Shown in pieces: positions 20,407 to 28,678 of a stretch of 64,000 bases of DNA. The notes under the pieces were generated by a model. It made no database searches and was not told where the DNA came from. It worked only from the letters and a program-made list of their open reading frames with translations. Within the stretch, counting starts at the first letter, position 1. Each line of letters opens with the position of its first letter. The DNA comes from RFSX01 sp965248155 (lineage in GTDB: Bacteria > Bacteroidota > Bacteroidia > Chitinophagales > Saprospiraceae), in contig CBDFIO010000001.1 of assembly GCA_965248155.1 (NCBI GenBank), forward strand, positions 1,736,001 through 1,800,000. The letters run 5' to 3'. The translations under genes and the position numbers were made by a program.

Positions 20407-20530
20407 TGCGACCTTTGAATTAATGTAAATTCAGTTAGTATTAATAAATTAAACACACGGCTATCGCCGTTATACTTACTGATTTGGGTGGGAATTAAAA
20501 TCGATTTTGGGTCAAAGAGATAAAAAAGCG

Positions 20531-20558
20531 CAAACATATTACGCTAGGCACAAATATA
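20531..20558 (-). promoter_or_regulatory. Candidate -7 elements for the giant gene
   Basis: Read on the minus strand, TATGTTTG (20531-20538) and TATATTTG (20551-20558) both match TAnnTTTG about 130-150 bp upstream of the start codon. Neither has a well-spaced TTG element, so the call is weak. The leader would be long. Confidence 0.3.
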
Positions 20559-20678
20559 TAAACAATTATTAATAACACGAATATATATTACGTTTTTTTA
20601 TCATTTGTTGGTCTGATTAAATCCAATTCTAATTAAAATCGAATTAAACTTATCTTAGCGCATTTAATTATAAGACCT

Positions 20679-21869
20679 ATGGATAGCTTCAAAAATCAGC
20701 TTCAAAACGAACTTAATTCAATAAAAGCCGAAGGATTATTCAAAGAAGAACGAATAATAGTTAGCCCTCAATCAGCTTCAATACAAACAACCAATGAAAG
20801 CGAAGTCTTAAACTTTTGTGCGAACAATTACTTGGGCTTATCATCCAACCCAGAGGTCATTGAAGCCGCAAAAAACACAATCGATAGCCATGGGTATGGT
20901 ATGTCCTCTGTAAGATTCATCTGTGGTACCCAAGACATCCATAAAAATCTGGAAAAAGCTATTGCTTCTTTTGTGGGTTGTGAAGACGCAATTCTGTATG
21001 CGGCAGCATTTGATGCCAATGGTGGACTATTTGAACCCTTGTTAGGGCCTGAAGATGCTATTATTTCAGACCAATTGAATCATGCTTCAATTATTGATGG
21101 GATCAGATTGTGCAAGGCCAAACGATACCGGTATCAGAATAACGATATGACAGATTTGGAAAAGAAGCTGCAAAAAGCCAAACAGGAAAATGCAAGAAGA
21201 ATACTAATCGCAACTGACGGAGTATTTTCCATGGATGGGATTATTGCTCAAATTGATAAAATTTGTGACCTCGCTGAACAATACAATGCCGTGGTGATGG
21301 TTGATGATTGTCATGCTACAGGATTCGTCGGTAAAACCGGGCGAGGAAGTGCAGAACATAGTAATGCTTTTGGAAGAGTAGACATCATTACGGGTACTTT
21401 TGGTAAAGCTCTGGGTGGTGCATCAGGAGGATTCACTGCTGCAAGCAAGGAAATCGTGGAACTGTTAAGACAACGATCAAGACCATATCTGTTTTCCAAC
21501 ACCTTAGCTCCTGCGATAGTAGGTGCATCAATTACAGTACTGAATATATTGAATGCCAGTACAAAATTGAGGGATAAATTGGAAGAGAATACCAAATTAT
21601 TCAGGAATGGAATGGAAAAACTAGGTTTTGACATAATCGAAGGGACACATCCTATTGTTCCGGTCATGTTATATGACGCAAAACTTTCTCAGGACTTTTC
21701 CACCCTCCTTCTTAATGAAGGCATATATGTGATTGGTTTCTTTTATCCGGTTGTTCCAAAAGAAAAAGCAAGAATCAGGGTTCAAATTTCTGCCGGGCAT
21801 GAAGAAGAACATATCATAAAAGCATTGAATGCTTTTGAAAAAGTTGGTAAACAGTTAAACGTTATATAA
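20679..21869 (+). CDS. kbl: Glycine C-acetyltransferase (2-amino-3-ketobutyrate CoA ligase)
   Basis: PLP-dependent alpha-oxoamine synthase. It cleaves 2-amino-3-ketobutyrate with CoA to glycine and acetyl-CoA in threonine breakdown. Family motifs are clear: NNYLGLSSNPEV, SSVRFICGTQDIHKNLE, the PLP-contacting VDDCHATGFVGKTGRGS (about 209-226), and GTFGKALGGASGGF, where Lys243 should form the Schiff base. The length of 396 aa is standard. It heads a likely operon: the next gene starts 2 bp after its stop, and a disrupted SDR gene follows. AONS/BioF is the main alternative, but the SVRFICGTQ pattern favours KBL. Confidence 0.92.
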   Translation: MDSFKNQLQNELNSIKAEGLFKEERIIVSPQSASIQTTNESEVLNFCANNYLGLSSNPEVIEAAKNTIDSHGYGMSSVRFICGTQDIHKNLEKAIASFVGCEDAILYAAAFDANGGLFEPLLGPEDAIISDQLNHASIIDGIRLCKAKRYRYQNNDMTDLEKKLQKAKQENARRILIATDGVFSMDGIIAQIDKICDLAEQYNAVVMVDDCHATGFVGKTGRGSAEHSNAFGRVDIITGTFGKALGGASGGFTAASKEIVELLRQRSRPYLFSNTLAPAIVGASITVLNILNASTKLRDKLEENTKLFRNGMEKLGFDIIEGTHPIVPVMLYDAKLSQDFSTLLLNEGIYVIGFFYPVVPKEKARIRVQISAGHEEEHIIKALNAFEKVGKQLNVI

Positions 21870-21871
21870 TC

Positions 21872-22216
21872 ATGTCTTTGTCATCAGACAATTTACCTCT
21901 TGGGAAACAGGAGTTTGAAATCTATCTACTAATATATGCCGCCCATGTGGACTATGAGTTCACAGATGACGAAAAAGATTTTATACAGAAGAGAACAAAT
22001 CGGGAAACATTCGACAAAATGTATGAGCTATTTTTAGAAACAGGAGATTTTGCGAGTTTAAAGCTCATTTTGAAATATAAAGACCTTTATTATCGAGAGG
22101 AAGAGGAACAGTTAAGATTGTTTGAATTACTAAAAGACACTTTTAAAATTGATGGTGAATTTTCAAGAGTAGAACGTGTATTTGTTTCTTTTTTTCAAAG
22201 AATGACTAAAATATAA
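21872..22216 (+). CDS. Small TerB-like acidic protein
   Basis: A 114-aa acidic, all-helical protein without a signal peptide. The segment AAHVDYEFTDDEKDFI near the N-terminus and FKIDGEFSRVERVFV near the C-terminus resemble the paired acidic helices of TerB-like domains, so a TerB-like fold is a reasonable guess. It begins 2 bp after kbl and ends 1 bp before the disrupted SDR gene, indicating tight co-transcription. The function is unknown. Confidence 0.6.
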   Translation: MSLSSDNLPLGKQEFEIYLLIYAAHVDYEFTDDEKDFIQKRTNRETFDKMYELFLETGDFASLKLILKYKDLYYREEEEQLRLFELLKDTFKIDGEFSRVERVFVSFFQRMTKI

Positions 22217-22217
22217 T

Positions 22218-22690
22218 ATGAAACTTAATATAGAAAACAAATTATTCGTAGTTCGGGTGCAACAAGTGGATTCGGTCGCGCTATTGCTAAAGCCCTTGTA
22301 GCTGAAAACGCACATGTCATAATTAATGCCAGGGGAGAAGAGAAATTAAAGCAATTCCAGGAAGATCATCCGGACCAGATTGACGTCGTTTCCGGAGATA
22401 TTACCAGCGATGCTGTCATTAGTGAATTAGTTCTCAAAATTGCTGGTAGACATCTATCTGGAATTGTCATCAACGCCGGCGGACCTCCTGCAAAGTCTTT
22501 TATAAAAACCAATATTGCAGATTGGGATAATGCTTATGAAAGAATTCTGAGATGGAAAGTTAAATTGACAAAAGAAATACTTCCATTATTTGAAATGAAC
22601 AATTATGGCAGATTTGTATTTATTGAAAGTTCTTCCGTAAAGCAACCCATTGATAATTTAATTCTATCAACCTCACTTCGATTAGCTGTA
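22218..22690 (+). pseudogene. Short-chain dehydrogenase (SDR), frameshifted and truncated by IS3 copy A
   Basis: The start (MKLNIENKLFVV) runs straight on from the small gene before it. After codon 12 the frame is lost: one base is missing near 22254, inside what should be the NAD(P)-binding GATSGFG motif. From 22256 the other frame is open and encodes GATSGFGRAIAKALV, NAGGPPAKS and an ESSSVKQP segment at the catalytic Ser region. It stops at the IS boundary after about 155 residues, where the Tyr-xxx-Lys region would be expected, and the C-terminal ~100 residues are absent. Two independent lesions make this non-functional unless the frameshift is a sequencing error. The truncation would remain even then. 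Confidence 0.82.
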
Positions 22691-22730
22691 TGTAGGTCTT
22701 CAAACCAAAGTGGACAATAAGTGAATAAAA

Positions 22731-23714
22731 TTAAGTTACACTTTTAAAAGTTAAATTGAAATATTTTTGTCTGCGTTTTTTAAATGTTTTGTGTTTACAT
22801 AATTTTCTTCTCTTCAGTTTTTCTTCTTTTAATCCATAATAAACATCTGCTGGTGTCAAGTTTTGTAAAGATTCATGATATCTGTGATGGTTATAATATT
22901 TTACAAATTGTGAAAGAGGAAAACTCAATTCACCTGGGCTGTAATAATGATCCAGTTTAATTACATTTTTCATTGTTCTGTGATACCTTTCAATCTTGCC
23001 TTGCGTTTGAGGATGACCAGGTCTTCCTCTCACATGTTTAATTTTGTAATCATCCAAATAAGAGCTCAACTCTTGACTTAAATAACAAGATCCATTATCA
23101 GATAATAACTTAGGCGGTTTATTCAAATTTACATTTGAATGGTTTAATGCCTGATTCAAAGTATTTTTTACATCAAGGGTTTTCATCGTTGAGCACAACT
23201 CCCAACTTATAATGTACCTAGAATAATCATCTAATATAGTCGATAGGTAATACCATCCCCAGCCAATGATTTTGAAATAAGTAAAATCAGTTTGCCACAT
23301 TTGATTGACAGTTGTTGTTTTGTCTTTAAATTCATCTGCGGCAGATATCAGATCATAATGAGGAGGGTTTATCAGTCCAGCAGATTTCAATATTCTGTAA
23401 ACACTGCTTTCGCTTATAAAGTATTGATTCTCATCAGTATACCTGCAAGCCAATTCTCTACAAGAAAGCTCTGAAACTTCCAGTGCCAGATTCAATATAT
23501 TAGACCTGATCCGATCAGGAATCTTGTTCCAGTAATGCTTCCTTGTACTTTTCTTTTCCTCTAATCCTACAATTCCATTTTCCCGATATTTCTTATACCA
23601 GTTGTAAAAGGTTGATTTGTGAATACCAATTTCCTTGAGAGTTCTTCTAACACTCCATTCGGATTGCTCAACCAGCCTAATCAGTTCCATCTTTTCTTTT
23701 GCTGTAAATCGCAT
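22731..23714 (-). CDS. IS3-family transposase OrfB (copy A)
   Basis: 327-aa rve integrase-fold protein. The N-terminal HTH (about 8-45) and helical region are followed by the DDE core: Asp143 in QTDFTY, Asp206 in LSDNGSC and Glu242 in GKIERYHR, with 35 residues between the last two, the D,D(35)E signature. Expression is expected as an OrfAB fusion by a -1 slip on the A-rich run at the end of orfA. The frame is open from that run into the OrfB start. Confidence 0.93.
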   Translation of the reverse strand: MRFTAKEKMELIRLVEQSEWSVRRTLKEIGIHKSTFYNWYKKYRENGIVGLEEKKSTRKHYWNKIPDRIRSNILNLALEVSELSCRELACRYTDENQYFISESSVYRILKSAGLINPPHYDLISAADEFKDKTTTVNQMWQTDFTYFKIIGWGWYYLSTILDDYSRYIISWELCSTMKTLDVKNTLNQALNHSNVNLNKPPKLLSDNGSCYLSQELSSYLDDYKIKHVRGRPGHPQTQGKIERYHRTMKNVIKLDHYYSPGELSFPLSQFVKYYNHHRYHESLQNLTPADVYYGLKEEKLKRRKLCKHKTFKKRRQKYFNLTFKSVT

Positions 23715-23728
23715 ATACTTCTTGAATT

Positions 23729-24079
23729 TTATTTTACTCCATTCAAGCTTTTTTTAAGCACACGATTTTTTAGAGTAAGTTCTGCTACTACCTCTTTAAG
23801 GTCTTGATTTTCTGTCTTTAGATGTTGAACTTCTGAAGTATTGGCTTCACGTTCTGTATCTCCCTTTAAACGTTTCTTCCCTGCTTCCATGAAATCTTTA
23901 CTCCACTTATAATATAGTGGTTGTGAAATCTCTTCTCTTCTACAAAGAGAAGCAACACTTTGTTCTCCTCTTAATCCTTCAATGACTATTCTAATCTTTT
24001 CTTCTGTAGAAAATTTACGTCTTGTCCTTCTTTTTACATCTCGGACATAAGATTCTGCTGATTTGTTTTTCTTGGTCAT
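23729..24079 (-). CDS. IS3-family OrfA (copy A)
   Basis: 116-aa basic protein with an HTH (KFSTEEKIRIVIEGLRG...SVASLCRREEISQPLYYKWSKDF, about 17-63) and a C-terminal leucine-zipper-like coiled coil (LKTENQDLKEVVAELTLKNRVL). It is the DNA-binding half of the transposase and begins MTKKN, as in copy B. It ends 14 bp before orfB, in the frame offset expected for -1 frameshifting. Confidence 0.92.
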   Translation of the reverse strand: MTKKNKSAESYVRDVKRRTRRKFSTEEKIRIVIEGLRGEQSVASLCRREEISQPLYYKWSKDFMEAGKKRLKGDTEREANTSEVQHLKTENQDLKEVVAELTLKNRVLKKSLNGVK

Positions 24080-24154
24080 AATAAAGTGAATTTAATAGTT
24101 ATGTATAACTTAATTTTATTCACTTAATGGTCCACTTTTATTTGACGATTTACA

Positions 24155-24292
24155 CTTGAAGCAACTGAATCAATTTTCATCGATGACAATGCAATAAATA
24201 TTCAAGCTGCAAATGAATTAAATATTCAAACTATCCATTTTACTGATCCAACCAATTTAATAGAGAATCTGAAACTTCTCAAGGTATTGTAG
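24155..24292 (+). pseudogene. HAD-family phosphatase, 3' fragment
   Basis: The frame is open from the IS boundary: LEATESIFIDDNAINIQAANELNIQTIHF, then a short tail ending ...LKVL and a stop. The IDDN segment is HAD motif IV. The matching N-terminal half is at 27208-27387 on the opposite strand next to IS copy B. Together they lack the middle ~85-90 residues of a ~200-aa HAD-IA phosphatase. This is one gene broken by IS-mediated deletion and then separated by inversion. Confidence 0.8.
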
Positions 24293-24424
24293 ATTGAGAA
24301 CTCAGTCTACTCATTATTACAAGTAATCTTCTTTTCTACTTTTAAATAAGAAAACATACAATTGGGATCCATCTTTGTTGCATAAGACTCAATCACCTTC
24401 ATCTATGCTGATGCATTCCAGGAT

Positions 24425-24443
24425 GGGCTTTATATTTAAGCCC
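24425..24443. other. Small hairpin upstream of the CoA-transferase gene
   Basis: GGGCTT and AAGCCC form a 6-bp stem with a 7-nt loop, 37 bp before the CoA-transferase start. No U-tract follows, so it is not a convincing terminator. The rest of 24293-24480 shows no gene. Confidence 0.3.
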
Positions 24444-24480
24444 CAAATAGAATTATTGGTGATTAAAAAAAAGTGAACCT

Positions 24481-25521
24481 ATGTTTAAGGAATTAAGAAT
24501 TGTAGAATTAGCAAGCTCCCTTGCCGGCCCTTTAACAGGTAGTTTTTTTGCTGAGCTTGGGGCAAAAGTTATTAAAATAGAAAATATAAAAACGGGTGGT
24601 GACATGACGCGTAAATGGAAACTACCTTCTGAAGAAAGATCAAATTCTCTATCAGCATATTACTGTTCTGCAAATTATGGTAAAGAAATTTTGATGCTCG
24701 ATCTTTCAAATGAAAATGATTATCAAGAAGACTTAACTCATATTCGGGAAGTTGATATTGTTGTAGTAAATTTTAAACCCGGGACTGCTCAAAAACTAGC
24801 CCTGAATTATCAGACCATAAAAAAAATAAACAGAAGTATAATTTATGCCTCCTTGACAGGTTTCGAAAATAAAGACCCGCGTGCAGCGTATGATGTTGTA
24901 CTTCAAGCGGAGACAGGATTTATGTACATGAATGGCGAAAAAGGATCTAAGCCTTTAAAAATGCCATTGGCTCTTATTGACGTTCTTGCCGGACATCATT
25001 TAAAAGAGGCTATACTATGTGCACTTATTCATAAGATGAGAACAGGTGACGGTAAGGAAATTCAAATCTCATTATACAATAGTGCCTTGGCTTCATTGGT
25101 TAACCAAGCCACCAACTGGTTAATGGCCGGTCATATACCTACTCAAATAGGATCTCAACATCCTAACATTGCGCCTTATGGTGACATGTACCTTACTCGA
25201 GATAATAAATATTTAGTGCTGGCAATAGGAGCAGAATCTCAATTTTCGCGATTAGCACAACTGTTAAAATTGGATCTTGAAAGCTGGGATTCTAATAGAA
25301 AGCGAGTAATCAATCGCAGAAATCTTAATGAAATCATAAAGAATCATATAAATAAAGAGATTGCGGTATATTGGAATGAAACATTTAAAGCACACAATAT
25401 TCCTTTTGGTATTGTTAAGAATATGAAGGAGATTTTCGAAGACGAAAATGCTAAAGCATGTCTCCTCCATGAAAATATAGAAGGCCAGAAAACGGTTAGA
25501 ATAAAAACGGCCTGGATATAA
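24481..25521 (+). CDS. CaiB/BaiF-family (class III) CoA-transferase
   Basis: 346-aa protein of the formyl-CoA/carnitine CoA-transferase family, which moves CoA between acids through an aspartyl-CoA thioester intermediate. N-terminal motif: RIVELASSLAGPLTGSFF followed by ELGAKVIKIEN. The catalytic Asp is probably at about 167 in ALIDVLAGHH. The VVNFKPGTAQKL and GSQHPNIAPYGDMYL segments are family-typical. The protein is slightly shorter than most members (about 380-400 aa). Substrates cannot be inferred. A lipoprotein gene follows 10 bp later on the same strand. The gene lies in the segment inverted between IS copies A and B. Confidence 0.87.
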   Translation: MFKELRIVELASSLAGPLTGSFFAELGAKVIKIENIKTGGDMTRKWKLPSEERSNSLSAYYCSANYGKEILMLDLSNENDYQEDLTHIREVDIVVVNFKPGTAQKLALNYQTIKKINRSIIYASLTGFENKDPRAAYDVVLQAETGFMYMNGEKGSKPLKMPLALIDVLAGHHLKEAILCALIHKMRTGDGKEIQISLYNSALASLVNQATNWLMAGHIPTQIGSQHPNIAPYGDMYLTRDNKYLVLAIGAESQFSRLAQLLKLDLESWDSNRKRVINRRNLNEIIKNHINKEIAVYWNETFKAHNIPFGIVKNMKEIFEDENAKACLLHENIEGQKTVRIKTAWI

Positions 25522-25531
25522 AAAATTAATT

Positions 25532-25743
25532 ATGTCAATGAAATCCTTGTTGTTATTATTTGCAAGTACAATTCTATTATCATCTTGTCAGCAGTCAAAA
25601 AAAGATTATATCATCGAGCAGATTGGAGAAAGTGAATATCAGCGATTGATGAGTCTTAATATGGATGATTTTGACCAGTCATATGAAGGTTTCAGACAAT
25701 ATGGTGATAATTACGAACTGGTTTCAGCCATCATTCCCGAATA
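25532..25743 (+). pseudogene. Small lipoprotein gene truncated by IS3 copy B
   Basis: Signal peptide MSMKSLLLLFASTILLSSC with a lipobox, then an acidic region (IIEQIGESEYQRLMSLNMDDF). Native sequence ends at the IS boundary (25743). The frame then runs about ten codons into the IS to a stop. The 3' part is not found elsewhere in the window, so it seems deleted. Family not recognised. Confidence 0.75.
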
Positions 25744-25818
25744 TGTAAATCGTCAAATAAAAGTGGACCATTAAGTGAATAAAATTAAGTTATACATAAC
25801 TATTAAATTCACTTTATT

Positions 25819-26169
25819 ATGACCAAGAAAAACAAATCAGCAGAATCTTATGTCCGAGATGTAAAAAGAAGGACAAGACGTAAATTTTCTACAGAAGAAA
25901 AGATTAAAATAGTCATTGAAGGATTAAGAGGAGAAGAAAGTGTTGCTTCTCTTTGTAGAAGAGAAGAGATTTCACAACCACTATAATATAAGTGGAGTAA
26001 AGATTTCATGGAAGCAGGGAAGAAACGTTTAAAGGGAGACACAGAACGTGAAGCCAATACTTCAGAAGTTCAACATCTAAAGACAGAAAATCAAGACCTT
26101 AAAGAGGTAGTAGCAGAACTTACCCTGAAAAATCGTGTGCTTAAAAAAAGCTTGAATGGAGTAAAATAA
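25819..26169 (+). pseudogene. IS3-family OrfA (copy B), nonsense mutation
   Basis: Aligned with copies A, C and D, codon 56 is TAA (25984-25986) where the others read TAT (Tyr in QPLYYKW). The frame otherwise runs the usual 116 codons. The remaining half carries only the HTH region. Without a full OrfA this copy cannot make the OrfAB fusion by itself, but OrfAB from other copies could move it. Confidence 0.88.
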
Positions 26170-26183
26170 AATTCAAGAAGTAT

Positions 26184-27167
26184 ATGCGATTTACAGCAAA
26201 AGAAAAGATGGAACTGATTAGGCTGGTTGAGCAATCCGAATGGAGTGTTAGAAGAACTCTCAAGGAAATTGGTATTCACAAATCAACCTTTTACAACTGG
26301 TATAAGAAATACCATGTAGAAGGTATAACTGGATTAGAGGAAAAGAAAAGTACAAGGAAGCATTACTGGAACAAGATTCCTGATCGGATCAGGTCTAATA
26401 TATTGAATCTGGCACTGGAAGTTTCAGAGCTTTCTTGTAGAGAATTGGCTTGCAGGTATACTGATGAGAATCAATACTTTATAAGCGAAAGCAGTGTTTA
26501 CAGAATATTGAAATCTGCTGGACTGATAAACCCTCCTCATTATGATCTGATATCTGCCGCAGATGAATTTAAAGACAAAACAACAACTGTCAATCAAATG
26601 TGGCAAACTGATTTTACTTATTTCAAAATCATTGGCTGGGGATGGTATTACCTATCGACTATATTAGATGATTATTCTAGGTACATTATAAGTTGGGAGT
26701 TGTGCTCAACGATGAAAACCCTTGATGTAAAAAATACTTTGAATCAGGCATTAAACCATTCAAATGTAAATTTGAATAAACCGCCTAAGTTATTATCTGA
26801 TAATGGATCTTGTTATTTAAGTCAAGAGTTGAGCTCTTATTTGGATGATTACAAAATTAAACATGTGAGAGGAAGACCTGGTCATCCTCAAACGCAAGGC
26901 AAGATTGAAAGGTATCACAGAACGATGAAAAATGTAATTAAACTGGATCATTATTACAGCCCAGGTGAATTGAGTTTTCCTCTTTCACAATTTGTAAAAT
27001 ATTATAACCATCACAGATATCATGAATCTTTACAAAACTTGACACCAGCAGATGTTTATTATGGATTAAAAGAAGAAAAACTGAAGAGAAGAAAATTATG
27101 TAAACACAAAACATTTAAAAAACGCAGACAAAAATATTTCAATTTAACTTTTAAAAGTGTAACTTAA
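26184..27167 (+). CDS. IS3-family transposase OrfB (copy B)
   Basis: 327 aa, D143, D206 and E242 present. It is identical to copy A except for a short block at residues 44-49 (HVEGIT instead of RENGIV) encoded by clustered base changes. A cluster like this in an otherwise identical copy suggests gene conversion or recombination with a slightly different relative. It is not expressed as a fusion because orfA is broken upstream. Confidence 0.9.
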   Translation: MRFTAKEKMELIRLVEQSEWSVRRTLKEIGIHKSTFYNWYKKYHVEGITGLEEKKSTRKHYWNKIPDRIRSNILNLALEVSELSCRELACRYTDENQYFISESSVYRILKSAGLINPPHYDLISAADEFKDKTTTVNQMWQTDFTYFKIIGWGWYYLSTILDDYSRYIISWELCSTMKTLDVKNTLNQALNHSNVNLNKPPKLLSDNGSCYLSQELSSYLDDYKIKHVRGRPGHPQTQGKIERYHRTMKNVIKLDHYYSPGELSFPLSQFVKYYNHHRYHESLQNLTPADVYYGLKEEKLKRRKLCKHKTFKKRRQKYFNLTFKSVT

Positions 27168-27207
27168 TTTTATTCACTTATTGTCCACTTTGGTTTGAAG
27201 ACCTACA

Positions 27208-27387
27208 AGTAGCATCTTTAAGAGATCTTCCGGCATCCTGTTCTTCATTCCAATCTGAATTACATATTTCACTCAAGAACCAATCAGCTTTCTCGGGACT
27301 ATCAAAGATCTGATCGTATACATATTTTGGATTCCAATCAATCAATACCCCACCGAGATCAAAGACTATGTTTTTAATTTCTTTCAA
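27208..27387 (-). pseudogene. HAD-family phosphatase, 5' fragment
   Basis: Starts MKEIKNIVFDLGGVLIDW: HAD motif I with the nucleophile pair DLGGVL, typical of the HAD-IA phosphatase group. It continues to DWNEEQDAGRSLKDAT at the IS boundary, and the last eight codons before the stop come from the IS. It begins 3 bp after the stop of the isomerase gene, so it was the second gene of that unit. Its C-terminal end is the fragment at 24155-24292. Confidence 0.85.
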
Positions 27388-27390
27388 AAG

Positions 27391-27890
27391 TTATAAGATT
27401 TCAATTGTCAGAATTTCATCTCCACCTCTTATGTCATTGACCGTTGACATATCAGCTTCTGATTTCACTTTTCCGAATACAGTATGATTGCCGTCAAGCC
27501 ATGGTGTTTCAACATGAGTTATGAAGAATTGACTTCCATTTGTACCTGGCCCTGCATTGGCCATTGAAAGTATGCCGGGACTATCATGCCTAAGTTCAGG
27601 GTCAAATTCATCTTCGAAATTGTAGCCAGGACCTCCAGCTCCTGTTCCGTTAGGACATCCACCCTGGATCATGAATTCAGGAATCACTCTATGAAATGTT
27701 AGTCCATCATAATAACCACTTTTTGCTAATTCTAAAAAGTTGGTTACAGTTAGTGGAGTTTTCGTGCATATAATGTGAGATTTATATCCCCTTTATTCGT
27801 ATGGATACAAAGATCTAAATCTTGGTCATATTTAGCCTCATGCATAAGCATTTGAATTAATGCAGGATCTATTTTTTCAATTGCAGACAT
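27391..27890 (-). pseudogene. Cyclophilin-type peptidyl-prolyl cis-trans isomerase, frameshifted
   Basis: The likely start is ATG at 27888-27890. The first frame encodes about 43 residues ending in LDLCIHTNKGDINLTLYA and soon meets a stop. One base is missing near 27763-27767. In the next frame KTPLTVTNFLELA, YYDGLTFHRVIPEFMIQGG, SMANAGPGTNGSQFFIT and LDGNHTVFGKV follow, all classic cyclophilin motifs, to the stop at 27391. With the base restored the protein would be about 166 aa and complete. It is either a fresh pseudogene or a sequencing error. Translation from an internal Met (27687) would lack the first strands. Confidence 0.82.
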
Positions 27891-27961
27891 ATTCTTTTAT
27901 TTAATTATTGCGCAAAAGTAATTTTTTAGATTAGTTTGTTTAGTAGTTAATAGAAATAAAG

Positions 27962-28618
27962 ATGAAGAATATTCTGATGACTGGTGCAACAGGAATGATA
28001 GGAAGCAAAATTCTTGATTTGTGCATAAACCATCCTACAATAAAAAGTGTGACTTCATTGGTCAGAAAAGCTTCAGGGAAGGAACATTTTAAATTGAAGG
28101 AAATCATTATTTCTGATTTCATGAATTTTGATAATCTTCAAGATGAATTCGAAGAGCAAGATGTGGCGTTCTTTTGTTTGGGTGTATATACAGGTCAAGT
28201 ATCAAAAGAGAAATTCACAGAGATTACAGTGGGCTATACAAAATCCTTTTGCGATCGACTCATCAAACATAGCCCGGAAGCAAGGATTTGTTTCCTATCA
28301 GGACAAGGTGCAGATCAAACTGAAAAAAGTAAGCTTATGTTCGCTAGAGATAAAGGAATAGCAGAAAACTATATCTTAAATAGTGGTTTCAGAAGTGCCC
28401 ATTTGTTTAGACCAGCATATATCTATCCTGTTGAACTCAGAAAGGAATCCAATTTTCTATATTCTGTTTTCCGTTCACTTTATCCAATTCTAAAATTTCT
28501 TTTTCCTAAAGCTGCTATAAAATCTACTGAACTGGCTGAGTCGATGTTTAAGGTAGGTCTCGACGGGCAAGCGATGGAGGTCTTAGAAAATGAAGATATA
28601 AAAGAAATTCTTCGATAA
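27962..28618 (+). CDS. NAD(P)-binding Rossmann protein, atypical SDR (TIP30/NmrA-like)
   Basis: 218 aa starting MKNILMTGATGMIGSKIL, a GxTGxxG dinucleotide-binding motif of atypical or extended SDRs. It continues with a conserved SLVR (end of the second strand), VAFFCLGV and ICFLSGQGAD. The active-site Lys/Tyr triad is not obvious, as in TIP30-like members that act as regulators or reductases. HLFRPAYIYPVELR is the family-typical region after the central sheet. It is divergent from the isomerase gene, with 71 bp between starts. The substrate is unknown. Confidence 0.8.
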   Translation: MKNILMTGATGMIGSKILDLCINHPTIKSVTSLVRKASGKEHFKLKEIIISDFMNFDNLQDEFEEQDVAFFCLGVYTGQVSKEKFTEITVGYTKSFCDRLIKHSPEARICFLSGQGADQTEKSKLMFARDKGIAENYILNSGFRSAHLFRPAYIYPVELRKESNFLYSVFRSLYPILKFLFPKAAIKSTELAESMFKVGLDGQAMEVLENEDIKEILR

Positions 28619-28678
28619 TCGATCTACTAACAATCTATGTCTTAACCAACTTATCTGTATCCTGTAGAATATCAGATA

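Larger units (their letters stand above)
22691..24154 (-). mobile_element. IS3-family element, copy A (complete, 1,464 bp)
   Basis: The ends are TGTAGGTCTTCAAACC... (3' end of the element) and its partner TGTAAATCGTCAAATA... in inverted orientation, about 25 bp with 19 matches and TG...CA tips as in IS3 elements. The length of exactly 1,464 bp equals copies B and C. Both transposase frames are intact. The flanks (gene fragments of an SDR and of a HAD phosphatase) show no shared 3-5 bp duplication, so the present flanks are not those of a simple insertion. Confidence 0.93.
25744..27207 (+). mobile_element. IS3-family element, copy B (complete length, orfA broken)
   Basis: Same ends and same 1,464-bp length as copies A and C, in opposite orientation to A. 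It carries a nonsense codon in orfA, and in orfB a local patch of differences (KKYHVEGITGLEEKK against KKYRENGIVGLEEKK), so it is the most diverged full copy. The flanks are a truncated lipoprotein gene on the left and the HAD 5' half on the right, with no matching target duplication. Confidence 0.92.
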
